DNA of 64,000 nucleotides from the NCBI RefSeq assembly GCF_036347055.1, contig NZ_CP108882.1:372001-436000 (forward strand). The letters run 5' to 3'. Shown one piece after another: positions 53,891 through 62,831 of this stretch. Within the stretch, counting starts at the first letter, position 1, and each line of letters starts with the position of its first letter. The notes under the pieces are model-generated. The model ran no database searches and was not told the origin of the DNA. It saw only the letters and a program-made list of their open reading frames with translations. Position numbers and translations under genes: made by a program. This DNA is from Streptomyces sp. NBC_00820. Its GTDB lineage: Bacteria > Actinomycetota > Actinomycetes > Streptomycetales > Streptomycetaceae.

Positions 53891-54133
53891 GTGACAGACA
53901 TTCCCGACAACCTGATCGCGCTGGAACGGTCCGCCGATATCGAACGCGCCAGACTGGCCGGTCTCGCCGGCGCCGAGTACGACGCACAGCGAAATCGCTG
54001 GTGCACGGCGTACGAGGCCGTCCAGGCGGCCATCGCCTCGTACGCGGCGGCGACGGGCGAGAACCGGGACACCCTGGAGCGCGCGGTCAAGGCCGCGGTC
54101 ATGCACGCGCAGGAGGACCCCGCCGTGGAGTGA
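53891..54133 (+). CDS. small conserved hypothetical protein
   Basis: 80-residue helical protein starting at a GTG (VTDIPDNLIALERSADIERA). It is followed by GLAGAEYDAQRNRWCTAYEA and a second helix ending in AVKAAVMHAQEDP. The pattern matches a small protein family widespread in Streptomyces, with no known function. The ribosome site is weak. It is divergent from the preceding barrel protein gene. Confidence 0.65.
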   Translation: MTDIPDNLIALERSADIERARLAGLAGAEYDAQRNRWCTAYEAVQAAIASYAAATGENRDTLERAVKAAVMHAQEDPAVE

Positions 54134-54279
54134 GGGCGCACGCGTGACATCCGGGTCACGCGTACGGCATGGCGCCCGGCCCGGTGGCACTCGGCGACGC
54201 CCGGATCGAACCGCCCGTCGAAGGGCAGGCACGCGGGCCGACCCCCGGCCGCGTCCAGACGGTCCCTCCCGGTGCGTGG

Positions 54280-54336
54280 CCAGGGGTGGTGCTGGGGGTG
54301 GTTCCAGGGGTGGTGCCGGGGGTGGTGCCGGGGCGG
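54280..54336. repeat. 12-base GGGGTGGTGCCG-type tandem repeat
   Basis: Four to five diverged copies of a GGGGTGGTGCYG/GGGGTGGTTCCA unit. The repeat abuts the histidine kinase fossil. Confidence 0.7.
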
Positions 54337-54337
54337 G

Positions 54338-54415
54338 GTTGGTGAGTGCTTCCTGGACGATGCGGTAGACCGTCAGCCGTACCCCGCCGTCCAGGGCGCC
54401 CGTGTCGCCGGCCGT
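54338..54415 (-). pseudogene. two-component histidine kinase fossil
   Basis: One minus-strand frame reads GDTGALDGGVRLTVYRIVQEALTN, the junction of the dimerisation and ATPase regions of NarL-type sensor kinases. It then runs directly into the 12-base repeat (PAPPPAPPLEPP). The upstream part is in other frames and the ATPase boxes are missing. Such kinases commonly sit beside ABC exporters in Streptomyces, as here. Confidence 0.5.
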
Positions 54416-54569
54416 GCGGTGGACGACGTCCGGTGGCAGAAGAGCAGGAAGACCAGCGCCTCCACCGTGGTGTCCAGGACCCAGGGACGGGCCCGGCCGG
54501 CGCGCGGCGGAGCCGCCGGCCCGCGCCGCCGAGGCGGGCGACCAGCGGCGCCATCCCGCTGATGCCCTC

Positions 54570-54640
54570 GGTGGTCCCGGAAGTCACGCCGGAGGCCACG
54601 CCGGAAAGTCATGCCGGAGGTCACGCCGGAGGTCATGTGC
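54570..54640. repeat. short (G)GTCACGCCGGAG repeats
   Basis: Five diverged 12-15-base copies of GTCACGCCGGAG / GTCATGCCGGAG just downstream of the ABC permease gene. The whole gap 54134-54646 contains only repeats and the kinase fossil. Confidence 0.65.
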
Positions 54641-54646
54641 GTGCGG

Positions 54647-55482
54647 TCAGGCGTCGTCGCGCACCAGCCGGTACGCCGCGCACGCGAGCGCCAGCGCCGT
54701 CCAGCCGAGGAAGACGAGCAGTCCCGCGCCGGGTGACAGGGTGGTGGCGTCGTGGGTCAGGGCGAACATGGACTGGCCGGCGTTGCTCGGCAGGTAGGGG
54801 TCGAAGTCGTCCTGCCAGGAGCTGGGCAGCAGCGAGGCCAGTCCCGGGATCAGCATCAGGGTGGCGACCAGCAGCGAGATCCCGCCGGCCACGGACCGCA
54901 CCAGCGCGCCGAGCGCCGTACCGATCACGCCGACCAGGCCGAGGTAGAGCCCGGCGCCGAACAGGGCGCGGACGACGCCCGGGTGGGAGAGGCCCATGGC
55001 CGCGGGTGTGCCGGAGAGGATCCTGCCCCCGATCAGGAAGGCGACGAACGCGCCGAGGACGCCCAGCACGAACGCGACGGCTCCGAACGCCGCCGCCTTC
55101 GACCACAGTACGGGCAGCCGGCGCGGCACGGCCGCCAGGGTGGAACGGATCATGCCGGTGGAGTACTCCCCCGCCATGACCAGCACGCCCAGGACGCCGA
55201 GGGCCAGTTGGGCGATGTTCGTGCCGAAGAGGGACAGGCTCACACCGGTGGCGCGGGCGAAGTCGCCCTGCAGGCGGCCCGATCCGTAGCCGGACCGGTA
55301 CCGGGCGGAGGCGATGAGCCCGAACGCGACGAGGAACAGCAGGCCCAGGCCCAGGGTGATCCATGTCGAGCGCAGGGACCACAGTTTGGCCCACTCGGAG
55401 GCCAGTACGCGCCGTCCGGTGACCCGGTAGGCAGGACGGGCGGAGGCGGGGTCGGTGGACTGCGGGGTCTCGGTGAGGGTGG

Positions 55483-55486
<4 letters not shown>
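54647..55486 (-). CDS. ABC transporter permease (ABC-2 type)
   Basis: 279-residue membrane protein with six hydrophobic segments: WITLGLGLLFLVAFGLIAS, LALGVLGVLVMAGEYSTGM, FVLGVLGAFVAFLIGGRI, YLGLVGVIGTALGALVRS, ISLLVATLMLIPGLASLLP and LVFLGWTALALACAAYRL. Between the first two helices the motif YSTGMIRSTLAAVPRR is typical of ABC-2 export permeases that pair with a DrrA-like ATPase. Start codon overlaps the end of the ATPase gene by four bases. The pair could export a drug or lipid; substrate unknown. Confidence 0.85.
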
Positions 55487-56439
<953 letters not shown>

Positions 56440-56576
56440 TGGCTTTCCCTCTCCTCGGCCTGCGGCGTCCGTCGCTCCCGACGCCCATCGGTAACGCTAT
56501 GAGGTGAAACGCCCGTAAACGGTGGTACCGGGGGCCCCACTACGCCGGCCGGGTGGTACCGCGGTACTACGAACGG

Positions 56577-57371
56577 TCAGGGCAGGATCGCGTCGACGCA
56601 TCCCCCGTCGACGCGCAGGGCTCCCCCGGTGGTGGCGGACGCCTGGTCGGAGCTGAGGTAGACGACCATGTTGGCGACCTCTTCCGGCTCGATGAGCCGT
56701 CGCAGCAGGGACTGCGGGCGGTGCTCGCGCATGAAGACCCGCTGGGCCTCGTCCCAGGGCAGGTCCCGGTCGACGAGTTCGTAGACGAAGTCCTCGACCC
56801 CCGCGGTGTGGGTGGGTCCGACGATGACGCTGTTCACCGTCACGCCGGTACCGGCCGCCTTCTTGGCGAATCCGCGGTCCAGCGCGAGCATCGCGGTCTT
56901 CGACATCCCGTACTGGATCATCTCCTCGGGGATGGCGATCGCCGATTCGCTGGAGATGTACTGGATCCGCCCCCAGTCGCGCTCCATCATCCCCGGCAGG
57001 TACATCCGGGTCATGCGTACGGCGGACAGGACGTTGACCTCGAAGTAGCGCCGCCACTCCGCGTCGGAGATCTCCAGCGGGTCGGCGGCGCCGAAGATGC
57101 CGAGGTTGTTGATGAGGATGTCCACGTGCGGGAGCGCGTCCGTCACCCGGCGGGCTCCGTCCTCGCTCGCCACGTCCGCCACCACCGGGACCAGGTCGGC
57201 TCCGGGTACCGCCTCGGCCAGCCGCCGGACGCTCTCGGCCACCCGCCCCTCGTCGCGCCCGTTGACGCCGACGCGGGCGCCGGAGCGGGCGAGTCCGGCG
57301 GCGATGGCCGCGCCGATGCCCTGGGTGGAACCGGTGACGAGGGCGGTGCGTCCTGCCAGATCGATGTGCAT
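56577..57371 (-). CDS. SDR-family oxidoreductase
   Basis: 264-residue short-chain dehydrogenase. Cofactor loop TGSTQGIG at residues 11-18, NNLGIFG, the catalytic Ser region YISSESAIAIP with YGMSK as Tyr/Lys pair, then VNSVIVGPTHTAGVED and GGALRVDGGCVDAILP. It resembles the classical NAD(P)-dependent group without a specific substrate hint. The ATG at 57371 is preferred over an upstream GTG because GGGAAG lies about 12 bases ahead and the family N terminus begins here. Monocistronic between the ABC pair and a divergent lipoprotein gene. Confidence 0.88.
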   Translation of the reverse strand: MHIDLAGRTALVTGSTQGIGAAIAAGLARSGARVGVNGRDEGRVAESVRRLAEAVPGADLVPVVADVASEDGARRVTDALPHVDILINNLGIFGAADPLEISDAEWRRYFEVNVLSAVRMTRMYLPGMMERDWGRIQYISSESAIAIPEEMIQYGMSKTAMLALDRGFAKKAAGTGVTVNSVIVGPTHTAGVEDFVYELVDRDLPWDEAQRVFMREHRPQSLLRRLIEPEEVANMVVYLSSDQASATTGGALRVDGGCVDAILP

Positions 57372-57708
57372 GGGTGAGCGGCTTCCCTTCACGCGTCCGA
57401 TACATGGCCTTCATTGAGAAATGCGGCACTTCGTCAAGTGTGCGGGGACGACGCGCACAACGGGCGCAAGGGCAGCCGTCCGGCGGATGTGTCCGCCGCC
57501 GCGGCGGATGTGCCGACCACTGCCCGGTTCGGCCGTCCGGCCCACCCGGCGGACCGGGGCCGCCGGCCACGACCCCACAACGGGTGCGCAACGGGACGGT
57601 AGGCGGCACTGCCGTCCGACGCGGGTCGTGGCTACTGTCGGAAGGGTGGGGACACGGGGGGCGCGCAAGGCGGTCCCACGCGGCGGTTCCGTAAAACGGG
57701 GGGACTTC

Positions 57709-58239
57709 ATGAGGTCGGGAGTTTCATCGCGGGTGGCGCGCCGCCTGGCCGGTGCCGCCGTGGCGGGCGCGGCCCTGGCCTCGGCCTCCGGGTGCACGGT
57801 TCCGGTCGATGCCGTGAGCGGTATCTCCGTCACCGAGGACGGTCGCCTGCTGGGCGTGATCGCGGTCTGCGGGCACCGGATCGACGGTGCGACCCTCTAC
57901 GTGGACGGACGCGACCCCGACGACACGCCCACGGTGGGTGACTGGGTCGCCGACCGGCCCGTCACGTCCGGCGTCGCCACCTGGACCCTGGACGCGCCGT
58001 CCCCCGGCTGGTCCACGCGGAAGAGCCTCGCTCCGCTCGCCTCCGGAACCACCTACACGCTGTACGGCTGGACCAAGGACAACTCGTGGTCGGCGGCGGA
58101 CGTCACCTTCAAAGGCGCCGACCGGAAACGGCTCACTCCCGGGACGGTCCGGTACGACGAGATCTCGGACAACGGCGACGCCATCCCGGTCACGGTCCCC
58201 ATGGCCCGCTTCAAGGCCAAGGCCTGTGCGGACGAGTGA
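57709..58239 (+). CDS. secreted lipoprotein of unknown function
   Basis: 176-residue exported protein: signal peptide VARRLAGAAVAGAALA, lipobox ASASGC with the lipidated Cys at about residue 29, then a beta-rich domain (ISVTEDGRLLGVIAVCG, GATLYVDGRDPDDTPTVGDW, TYTLYGWTKDNSWSAADV). One Cys pair (VCGH... KACADE) may form a disulfide. I recognise no family; similar small lipoproteins are common in streptomycetes. GGGGGGA precedes the ATG by a few bases. Upstream, 57400-57700 has no other gene. Confidence 0.65.
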   Translation: MRSGVSSRVARRLAGAAVAGAALASASGCTVPVDAVSGISVTEDGRLLGVIAVCGHRIDGATLYVDGRDPDDTPTVGDWVADRPVTSGVATWTLDAPSPGWSTRKSLAPLASGTTYTLYGWTKDNSWSAADVTFKGADRKRLTPGTVRYDEISDNGDAIPVTVPMARFKAKACADE

Positions 58240-58344
58240 GGGAACCGCTCGACTTCGGGGCCATGGGCGGCAGTTCCTCAAGGCGAGAATGCCAACCTGA
58301 AGGCCCCTGTCCACACCTACCCGGAGTTCATGGGCCGGTCAGGA

Positions 58345-58707
58345 TCAAGAGCGTGGCTGCAGCCAATGGCGCGCCGAGGCCAGCGTCACCTCGATGCCGT
58401 CGCTCCATGAACAGACTTCCAGCCACGACAGACAGCCGCCCTGCGTGAAGACCAGAACCTCGCCGGGACACTCACCGGTCTCGGTGACGAGTTGCGCTTC
58501 GGCCGCCACCACTGCGCCGGGGCCGGTGGAGGCGGGCTCCACCTCGCTCGTGTCGAGTTCGAAGTAGGCGGTACCGCACCCGCATGTGCAGCGACCTCGC
58601 ACGCTGAGGTGCGGAACCTGCCTTCGGAGCGCGTCATGAATTGGATTGTCAGAGTTCAGGACTGCCGCGAGCACGTCGGCGACGTCGGAAGGCAGGCTCT
58701 CGGTCAC
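58345..58707 (-). CDS. small Cys-motif hypothetical protein
   Basis: 120-residue protein from a GTG. The start, PSDVADVLAAVLNSDNPIHD, is helical; a cluster RGRCTCGCGTAYFELD could bind metal; and the last part is a beta segment (VLVFTQGGCLSWLEVCSW, IEVTLASARHWL). A recurrent small family in streptomycetes, function unknown. The ribosome site (GGTGACGGA) is modest. The gap upstream to the phospholipase-like gene (58708-58982) contains no further gene. Confidence 0.6.
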   Translation of the reverse strand: MTESLPSDVADVLAAVLNSDNPIHDALRRQVPHLSVRGRCTCGCGTAYFELDTSEVEPASTGPGAVVAAEAQLVTETGECPGEVLVFTQGGCLSWLEVCSWSDGIEVTLASARHWLQPRS

Positions 58708-58982
58708 TCCGTCACCGTATCCGGCCGGCGCCTTCGAGTCCCACGAAGCCAGACCTGTCGCACCCTTCGGCCGGTCGGCGCGGTCACGCGTCCAGGAGGT
58801 CGGCAGCGGCGAGATCGCCGATGTCCACGCTTGGCCGGCGATCAGATAGCGCGGTGCCCTTACCTGCGGCCATAGCTCCTTTGTGCTGCCGACGACACCC
58901 CTCCCCCACTCGGACGCATACACGAGCCACGAACTCCCTTTCGATTGCGCTGATATGGTGGCGCGCCAAAGGGGAGGGGTAC

Positions 58983-60299
58983 ATGTCAATATCGTTAAGA
59001 TCGGCACGCCGCCGTATCGCCACCGCCGTGGGCGCCCTGGGGCTCATATGCAGCATGTCGCTGGTCCAGGCTCCCGAGGCCGCTGCGGCCGACACCGGGT
59101 CTCACGCCTTCTTCAGTTCACCGTCGAACCCGAACGCGATCAAGAACCAGCTTCTTGACCTCACCAACCGCACCGCGGTCGGAGCCGACATCCACGTCGC
59201 GATGTACATCTTCAACGACCTGGACATCGCCCAGGCTCTGGAGAACGCGGCCGACCGCGGGGTGCACGTCAAGGTCGTCGTGGACCACATATCCGCCGAG
59301 TCGGACGCCCACTACGTGCCCTTCAAGGAGCTCCAGAACCACATCGGTTCATCCATCACGGCAGCTTCCTACGCCGTGGCGTGTCCGGAGCACCGGGGTT
59401 GCATCGGCGACAACAGCAACCTGCAGTCCATCAACCACAACAAGATATTCCTCTTCTCGCAGCTGACGGACGGCACCTCTGACGTCGTCGTACAGTCCTC
59501 CGAGAACCTGGACGCCCGCGCCAGCGCCGGCGGCTTCGGGGCCTGGAACAGCGCACTGCAGATGAACGGCAACGCCGGTCTGTACAACGGGTACGCCTCC
59601 TACCTCGGCGACCTGGCGGCGATGCACCCCAACAACAACTACTACACGACATTGACGTCGGGGAATGCCAAGGCCTACTTCTTCCCCGAAGCGTCCGTGA
59701 ACTCCGACTGGCCCTCCGAACCGGACACCGACGCGGTGATCAACCGGCTCCACGGGGTGGTCTGCAAAGGCAACGACCCTGGTTTCGGTACCAGTGACGG
59801 CCGTACCGTCGTACGCGTCGGAATGAACCTCTTCAGCCGCTACGAGATCGCCAAAACGCTGCAGGACCTCGACGAGGCCGGCTGCTGGGTGGAGGTCCTG
59901 TACCAGCTGCCCAAGCATTACCGGGGCACTGGAGAGGACGCGGCCCCCGTGGAATACGGGAAGGTGACCGACGAACTCACGGCGTCCTTCAACGCCTACA
60001 ACGGCCCCGTGGTGCACACCTACCCCGAGTCGGCGAACTACGCCACGCCGTTCCACTCGAAGTTCCTGCTGGTCAAGGGCGGCTACGACGACGGGTCCGG
60101 CAAGGTCAACAACCGCAAGATCCTCTGGACGGGCAGCCACAACTACACGTTCAACTCGCTGCGATACAGCGACGAGGCGTTCGTCAAGCTCGAGGACCCG
60201 GCGGTGTTCGACGACTACGAGAACTTCTTCAAGTCGGCTCTGCCCGGCGCGACCTGCACCTGGATCGAGGGAAGCTGGTCCGCCGCCGGCTGCAACTGA
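58983..60299 (+). CDS. secreted phospholipase-D-like protein with degenerate HKD motifs
   Basis: 438-residue exported protein. Signal peptide (ARRRIATAVGALGLICSMSL, cut after APEAAAA) and two PLD-like halves. The first HKD-type motif reads INHNKIFLFSQ and the second PFHSKFLLVKGG. His and Lys are present in both, but the Asp normally four residues on is Ser and Lys, respectively. The following SSENLD and TGSHNYTFNS stretches match the GS-x-N part. The fold and first-step His are therefore intact while the acidic residue is missing. It may be a phosphodiesterase with altered chemistry or a lipid/nucleic-acid binder. GGGAGGGG before the ATG. A 15-bp terminator follows. Confidence 0.75.
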   Translation: MSISLRSARRRIATAVGALGLICSMSLVQAPEAAAADTGSHAFFSSPSNPNAIKNQLLDLTNRTAVGADIHVAMYIFNDLDIAQALENAADRGVHVKVVVDHISAESDAHYVPFKELQNHIGSSITAASYAVACPEHRGCIGDNSNLQSINHNKIFLFSQLTDGTSDVVVQSSENLDARASAGGFGAWNSALQMNGNAGLYNGYASYLGDLAAMHPNNNYYTTLTSGNAKAYFFPEASVNSDWPSEPDTDAVINRLHGVVCKGNDPGFGTSDGRTVVRVGMNLFSRYEIAKTLQDLDEAGCWVEVLYQLPKHYRGTGEDAAPVEYGKVTDELTASFNAYNGPVVHTYPESANYATPFHSKFLLVKGGYDDGSGKVNNRKILWTGSHNYTFNSLRYSDEAFVKLEDPAVFDDYENFFKSALPGATCTWIEGSWSAAGCN

Positions 60300-60306
60300 C
60301 GCCCCT

Positions 60307-60338
60307 CCCTTCGGGCGTCCCCCGGGACGCCCGAAGGG
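60307..60338 (+). terminator. hairpin terminator
   Basis: CCCTTCGGGCGTCCC pairs perfectly with GGGACGCCCGAAGGG (15 bp) with a very tight loop, eight bases after the phospholipase-like stop codon. Confidence 0.85.
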
Positions 60339-60457
60339 CCGCGCTACCGAAGGCAACGGAGCCGGAGGCGAGATCGTCAACGGCCAAGCGGAGCCACGTC
60401 ATTGAGCGCCAGGCAAATCAATACCGGCCGGGAGCGGCACAGGGTTGACTGTCGGTC

Positions 60458-61777
60458 ATGACCACGACACCAGTCTCACAAGGCTCCGACCAGCGGGAAA
60501 GACGCGCCACTCGCGCGGGAGGACTGCTTCCCGCCGATCCGGTGCTGCGCGCCGCCACCGTGCTGACCGCCGTCAACTCCCTGGGCAACGGCCTGTACTT
60601 CCCGCTCGGCATCCTGTACTTCACGCGCATCATCGGCCTCGACGCGACCGCGGTCGGGCTCGGCATGACGGTAGCCGGTCTGGTGGGGGTGGTCTCCGGG
60701 GTGCCGGCCGGACGGGCCGCGGACCGCTGGGGCGCCCGCCGGATCGGCGCGGTGCTGTGGGGTGGCACGGGCCTCGCCACGGCCGCGTACGCCCTGGTGC
60801 ACTCCTACGCCGGGTTCCTCGTGACGGCCGTCTGCGCGACGGGCCTGATGACCGCGAGCCGCGCGGTGCAGGGCGCGGTGTACGCCGACGTGCTGCCCGC
60901 GGCGACCCGGGTGGAGGCACGGGCGTACCTCCGCATGGTGACCAACGTGGGAATGGGGCTGGGCGGAACGCTGGGCGCGGTAGCGCTCCAACTGGACACG
61001 CGGGGCGCCTACATCACGGTCATCCTGCTGAACGCACTGTCGTTCGCGGGTCCGGCGCTGCTGCTGCCGCGGCTGCCGCTGGCCTCGCATGTGCGTGAGC
61101 GCACGGCGCCGGACGCCGCTGCCCCGGCCGACGGCCGCTGGCGGGCCGTGCGCGACCTGCCGTTCCTCGCGGTGACCGTGCTGAACGCGGTGCTGGTGGT
61201 GCAGTACACGCTGTCGGAGGTCGGGCTGCCGCTGTGGATCGTGGAGCGGACACAGGCACCGCGCTGGACGGCGGCACTGCTGATGGTCGTCAACTGTGTG
61301 CTGGTGGCGCTCCTCCAGGTACGGGCCGCCCGCCGCGCCTCCCAAGTGCCCAGTGCCGTAAGGGCGATGGGCTGGTCGGGACTGCTGCTCGCGGCGGCCT
61401 GCGCGGTGTACGCCCTGTCCGCGGGCCTGTCCCCGGTGTGGGCGGTGCTGTCGCTGACGGCGGGGGCGGTGGTGCAGGTCTTCGCCGAGGTGCTGTCGGC
61501 GGCCGGCGGCTGGACCCTGGGCTACGAGCTGGCCGACGCCCGCGCGCACGGTGTCTACCAGGGTGTGTTCGGCGCCGGCATGTCGGCGGGGATGATGGCG
61601 GGACCCTCGCTGGTCACGGTCACCGCGATCGCCCACGGCACGGTCGGGTGGGCCGTGCTCGGCGTGCTGTTCGCCGTGGCCGGCCTCGCCGTGTCGCCCG
61701 CCGTGCGCTGGGCCGCGCGCGACGGCGCGTGGCGGGGCGAGTCGGTCCCCGAGCCGCTCGCCGGCTCAGCGCACTGA
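60458..61777 (+). CDS. MFS transporter
   Basis: 439-residue 12-helix major facilitator: VNSLGNGLYFPLGILYF in helix 1, VVSGVPAGRAADRWGARRIG (motif A with the D-R-x-G-x-R/K pattern), and GLGGTLGAVALQL. The second half carries PLWIVERTQAPRWTAALLM. The sequence resembles uncharacterised drug-efflux-type MFS proteins of streptomycetes. The ribosome site before the ATG is weak, so the start is fairly but not fully certain. No regulator is adjacent. Confidence 0.85.
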   Translation: MTTTPVSQGSDQRERRATRAGGLLPADPVLRAATVLTAVNSLGNGLYFPLGILYFTRIIGLDATAVGLGMTVAGLVGVVSGVPAGRAADRWGARRIGAVLWGGTGLATAAYALVHSYAGFLVTAVCATGLMTASRAVQGAVYADVLPAATRVEARAYLRMVTNVGMGLGGTLGAVALQLDTRGAYITVILLNALSFAGPALLLPRLPLASHVRERTAPDAAAPADGRWRAVRDLPFLAVTVLNAVLVVQYTLSEVGLPLWIVERTQAPRWTAALLMVVNCVLVALLQVRAARRASQVPSAVRAMGWSGLLLAAACAVYALSAGLSPVWAVLSLTAGAVVQVFAEVLSAAGGWTLGYELADARAHGVYQGVFGAGMSAGMMAGPSLVTVTAIAHGTVGWAVLGVLFAVAGLAVSPAVRWAARDGAWRGESVPEPLAGSAH

Positions 61778-62032
61778 CCGACTGAGGCGTGGCAGCGGAG
61801 ATACCCGACCGAACGGTACGGACGCGGTGGCGGGCGGTGCGGCGGTGTGGACGTGGCGGCCGGGCTTCCCGGCCGTTCCATGCCGTACGAGGGCCGTCCG
61901 TCACCCGAACCGACGCCGGGCCACCACCCGGACCGCCGTCCGGTCGGGCGCGTGGGGCTCGATGGGTCGATGATCGAAGGAGAGGCAAGAGACCCATCCA
62001 GTCCCGTGCGGCGAACAGGGGAGGGACGGCCC

Positions 62033-62824
62033 GTGAAGCAGTGGCGTCGCGGCCTCCACCGCGCCTGGGAGTGGATCGCGCTGTCCACCCTGCTCAGGCG
62101 GGGCAAGGAGCTGGAGCTGCTGCACCGGGCCATGGGGTTCGCCACGCTGGCCCTGGTCACGCTCGCCCCGCTGCTGATCGTGGTCGCCGCCGCGGATCCG
62201 CTGGTGCGGGGAGGTTTCTCGTCATGGCTCGCGGACGGGATGGGGCTGTCCGGGAAGTCCGCCCGGATCCTCACCGACATCTTCAGCCCCCCGCACGAGG
62301 TCATCGGCACCATCAGCGCGTGGAGCGTGGTCCTTCTCGCCCTGTTCGGGGTGTCCTTCGCGAGCAGTGTGCAGAACGGCTACGAGCGGATCTGGAACCT
62401 GGCCGCGGGCCCGTGGCACCGGGTGTGGCGGCAGACGACCTGGCTGGTGGTGCTGATGGCCTACCTGTACCAGGAGGTGCAGACGAAGACGACGATGTAC
62501 GGGATCCAGCGGTTCGTGGTGACCACGGTGAGCACGGTGCTGTTCTTCTGGTGGGGGCCGCGTTTCCTGCTGGGGAGCCAGGTCCGCTGGCGCGACCTGC
62601 TGCCGGGTGCCCTCGCCACCATCGTGGGCCTGGCGGGTCTGCGCGCGTTCTCCGAACTCGTCTTCGCGCCGCTGATCGTCACCAACGCGCTGAGCTACGG
62701 CGCGGTCGGCACCGTGCTGGTGGTGGAGTCGTGGCTGGTCGGCGTCGGGTTCGTCGTGTACGGGGGCGCGCTGTTCGGCCGCTGGTTCTGCGAGCACCAC
62801 TGGATACCGTCCCACCACCGGTAG
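62033..62824 (+). CDS. YihY/BrkB-like membrane protein
   Basis: 263 residues starting at a GTG with GGAGGGAC eight bases upstream; a longer frame to 61847 is proline-rich and looks non-coding. Five to six helices (GFATLALVTLAPLLIVVAAA, WSVVLLALFGVSFASSV, TTWLVVLMAYLYQEVQ, VVTTVSTVLFFWWGPRF, ATIVGLAGLRAFSELVF and a last one ending GRWFCEHHW). The helix pattern and VQNGYERIWNL loop fit the YihY/BrkB group, whose activity is unknown. Convergent with the phosphatase gene; the two stop codons are seven bases apart. Confidence 0.55.
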   Translation: MKQWRRGLHRAWEWIALSTLLRRGKELELLHRAMGFATLALVTLAPLLIVVAAADPLVRGGFSSWLADGMGLSGKSARILTDIFSPPHEVIGTISAWSVVLLALFGVSFASSVQNGYERIWNLAAGPWHRVWRQTTWLVVLMAYLYQEVQTKTTMYGIQRFVVTTVSTVLFFWWGPRFLLGSQVRWRDLLPGALATIVGLAGLRAFSELVFAPLIVTNALSYGAVGTVLVVESWLVGVGFVVYGGALFGRWFCEHHWIPSHHR

Positions 62825-62831
62825 CGAACGG

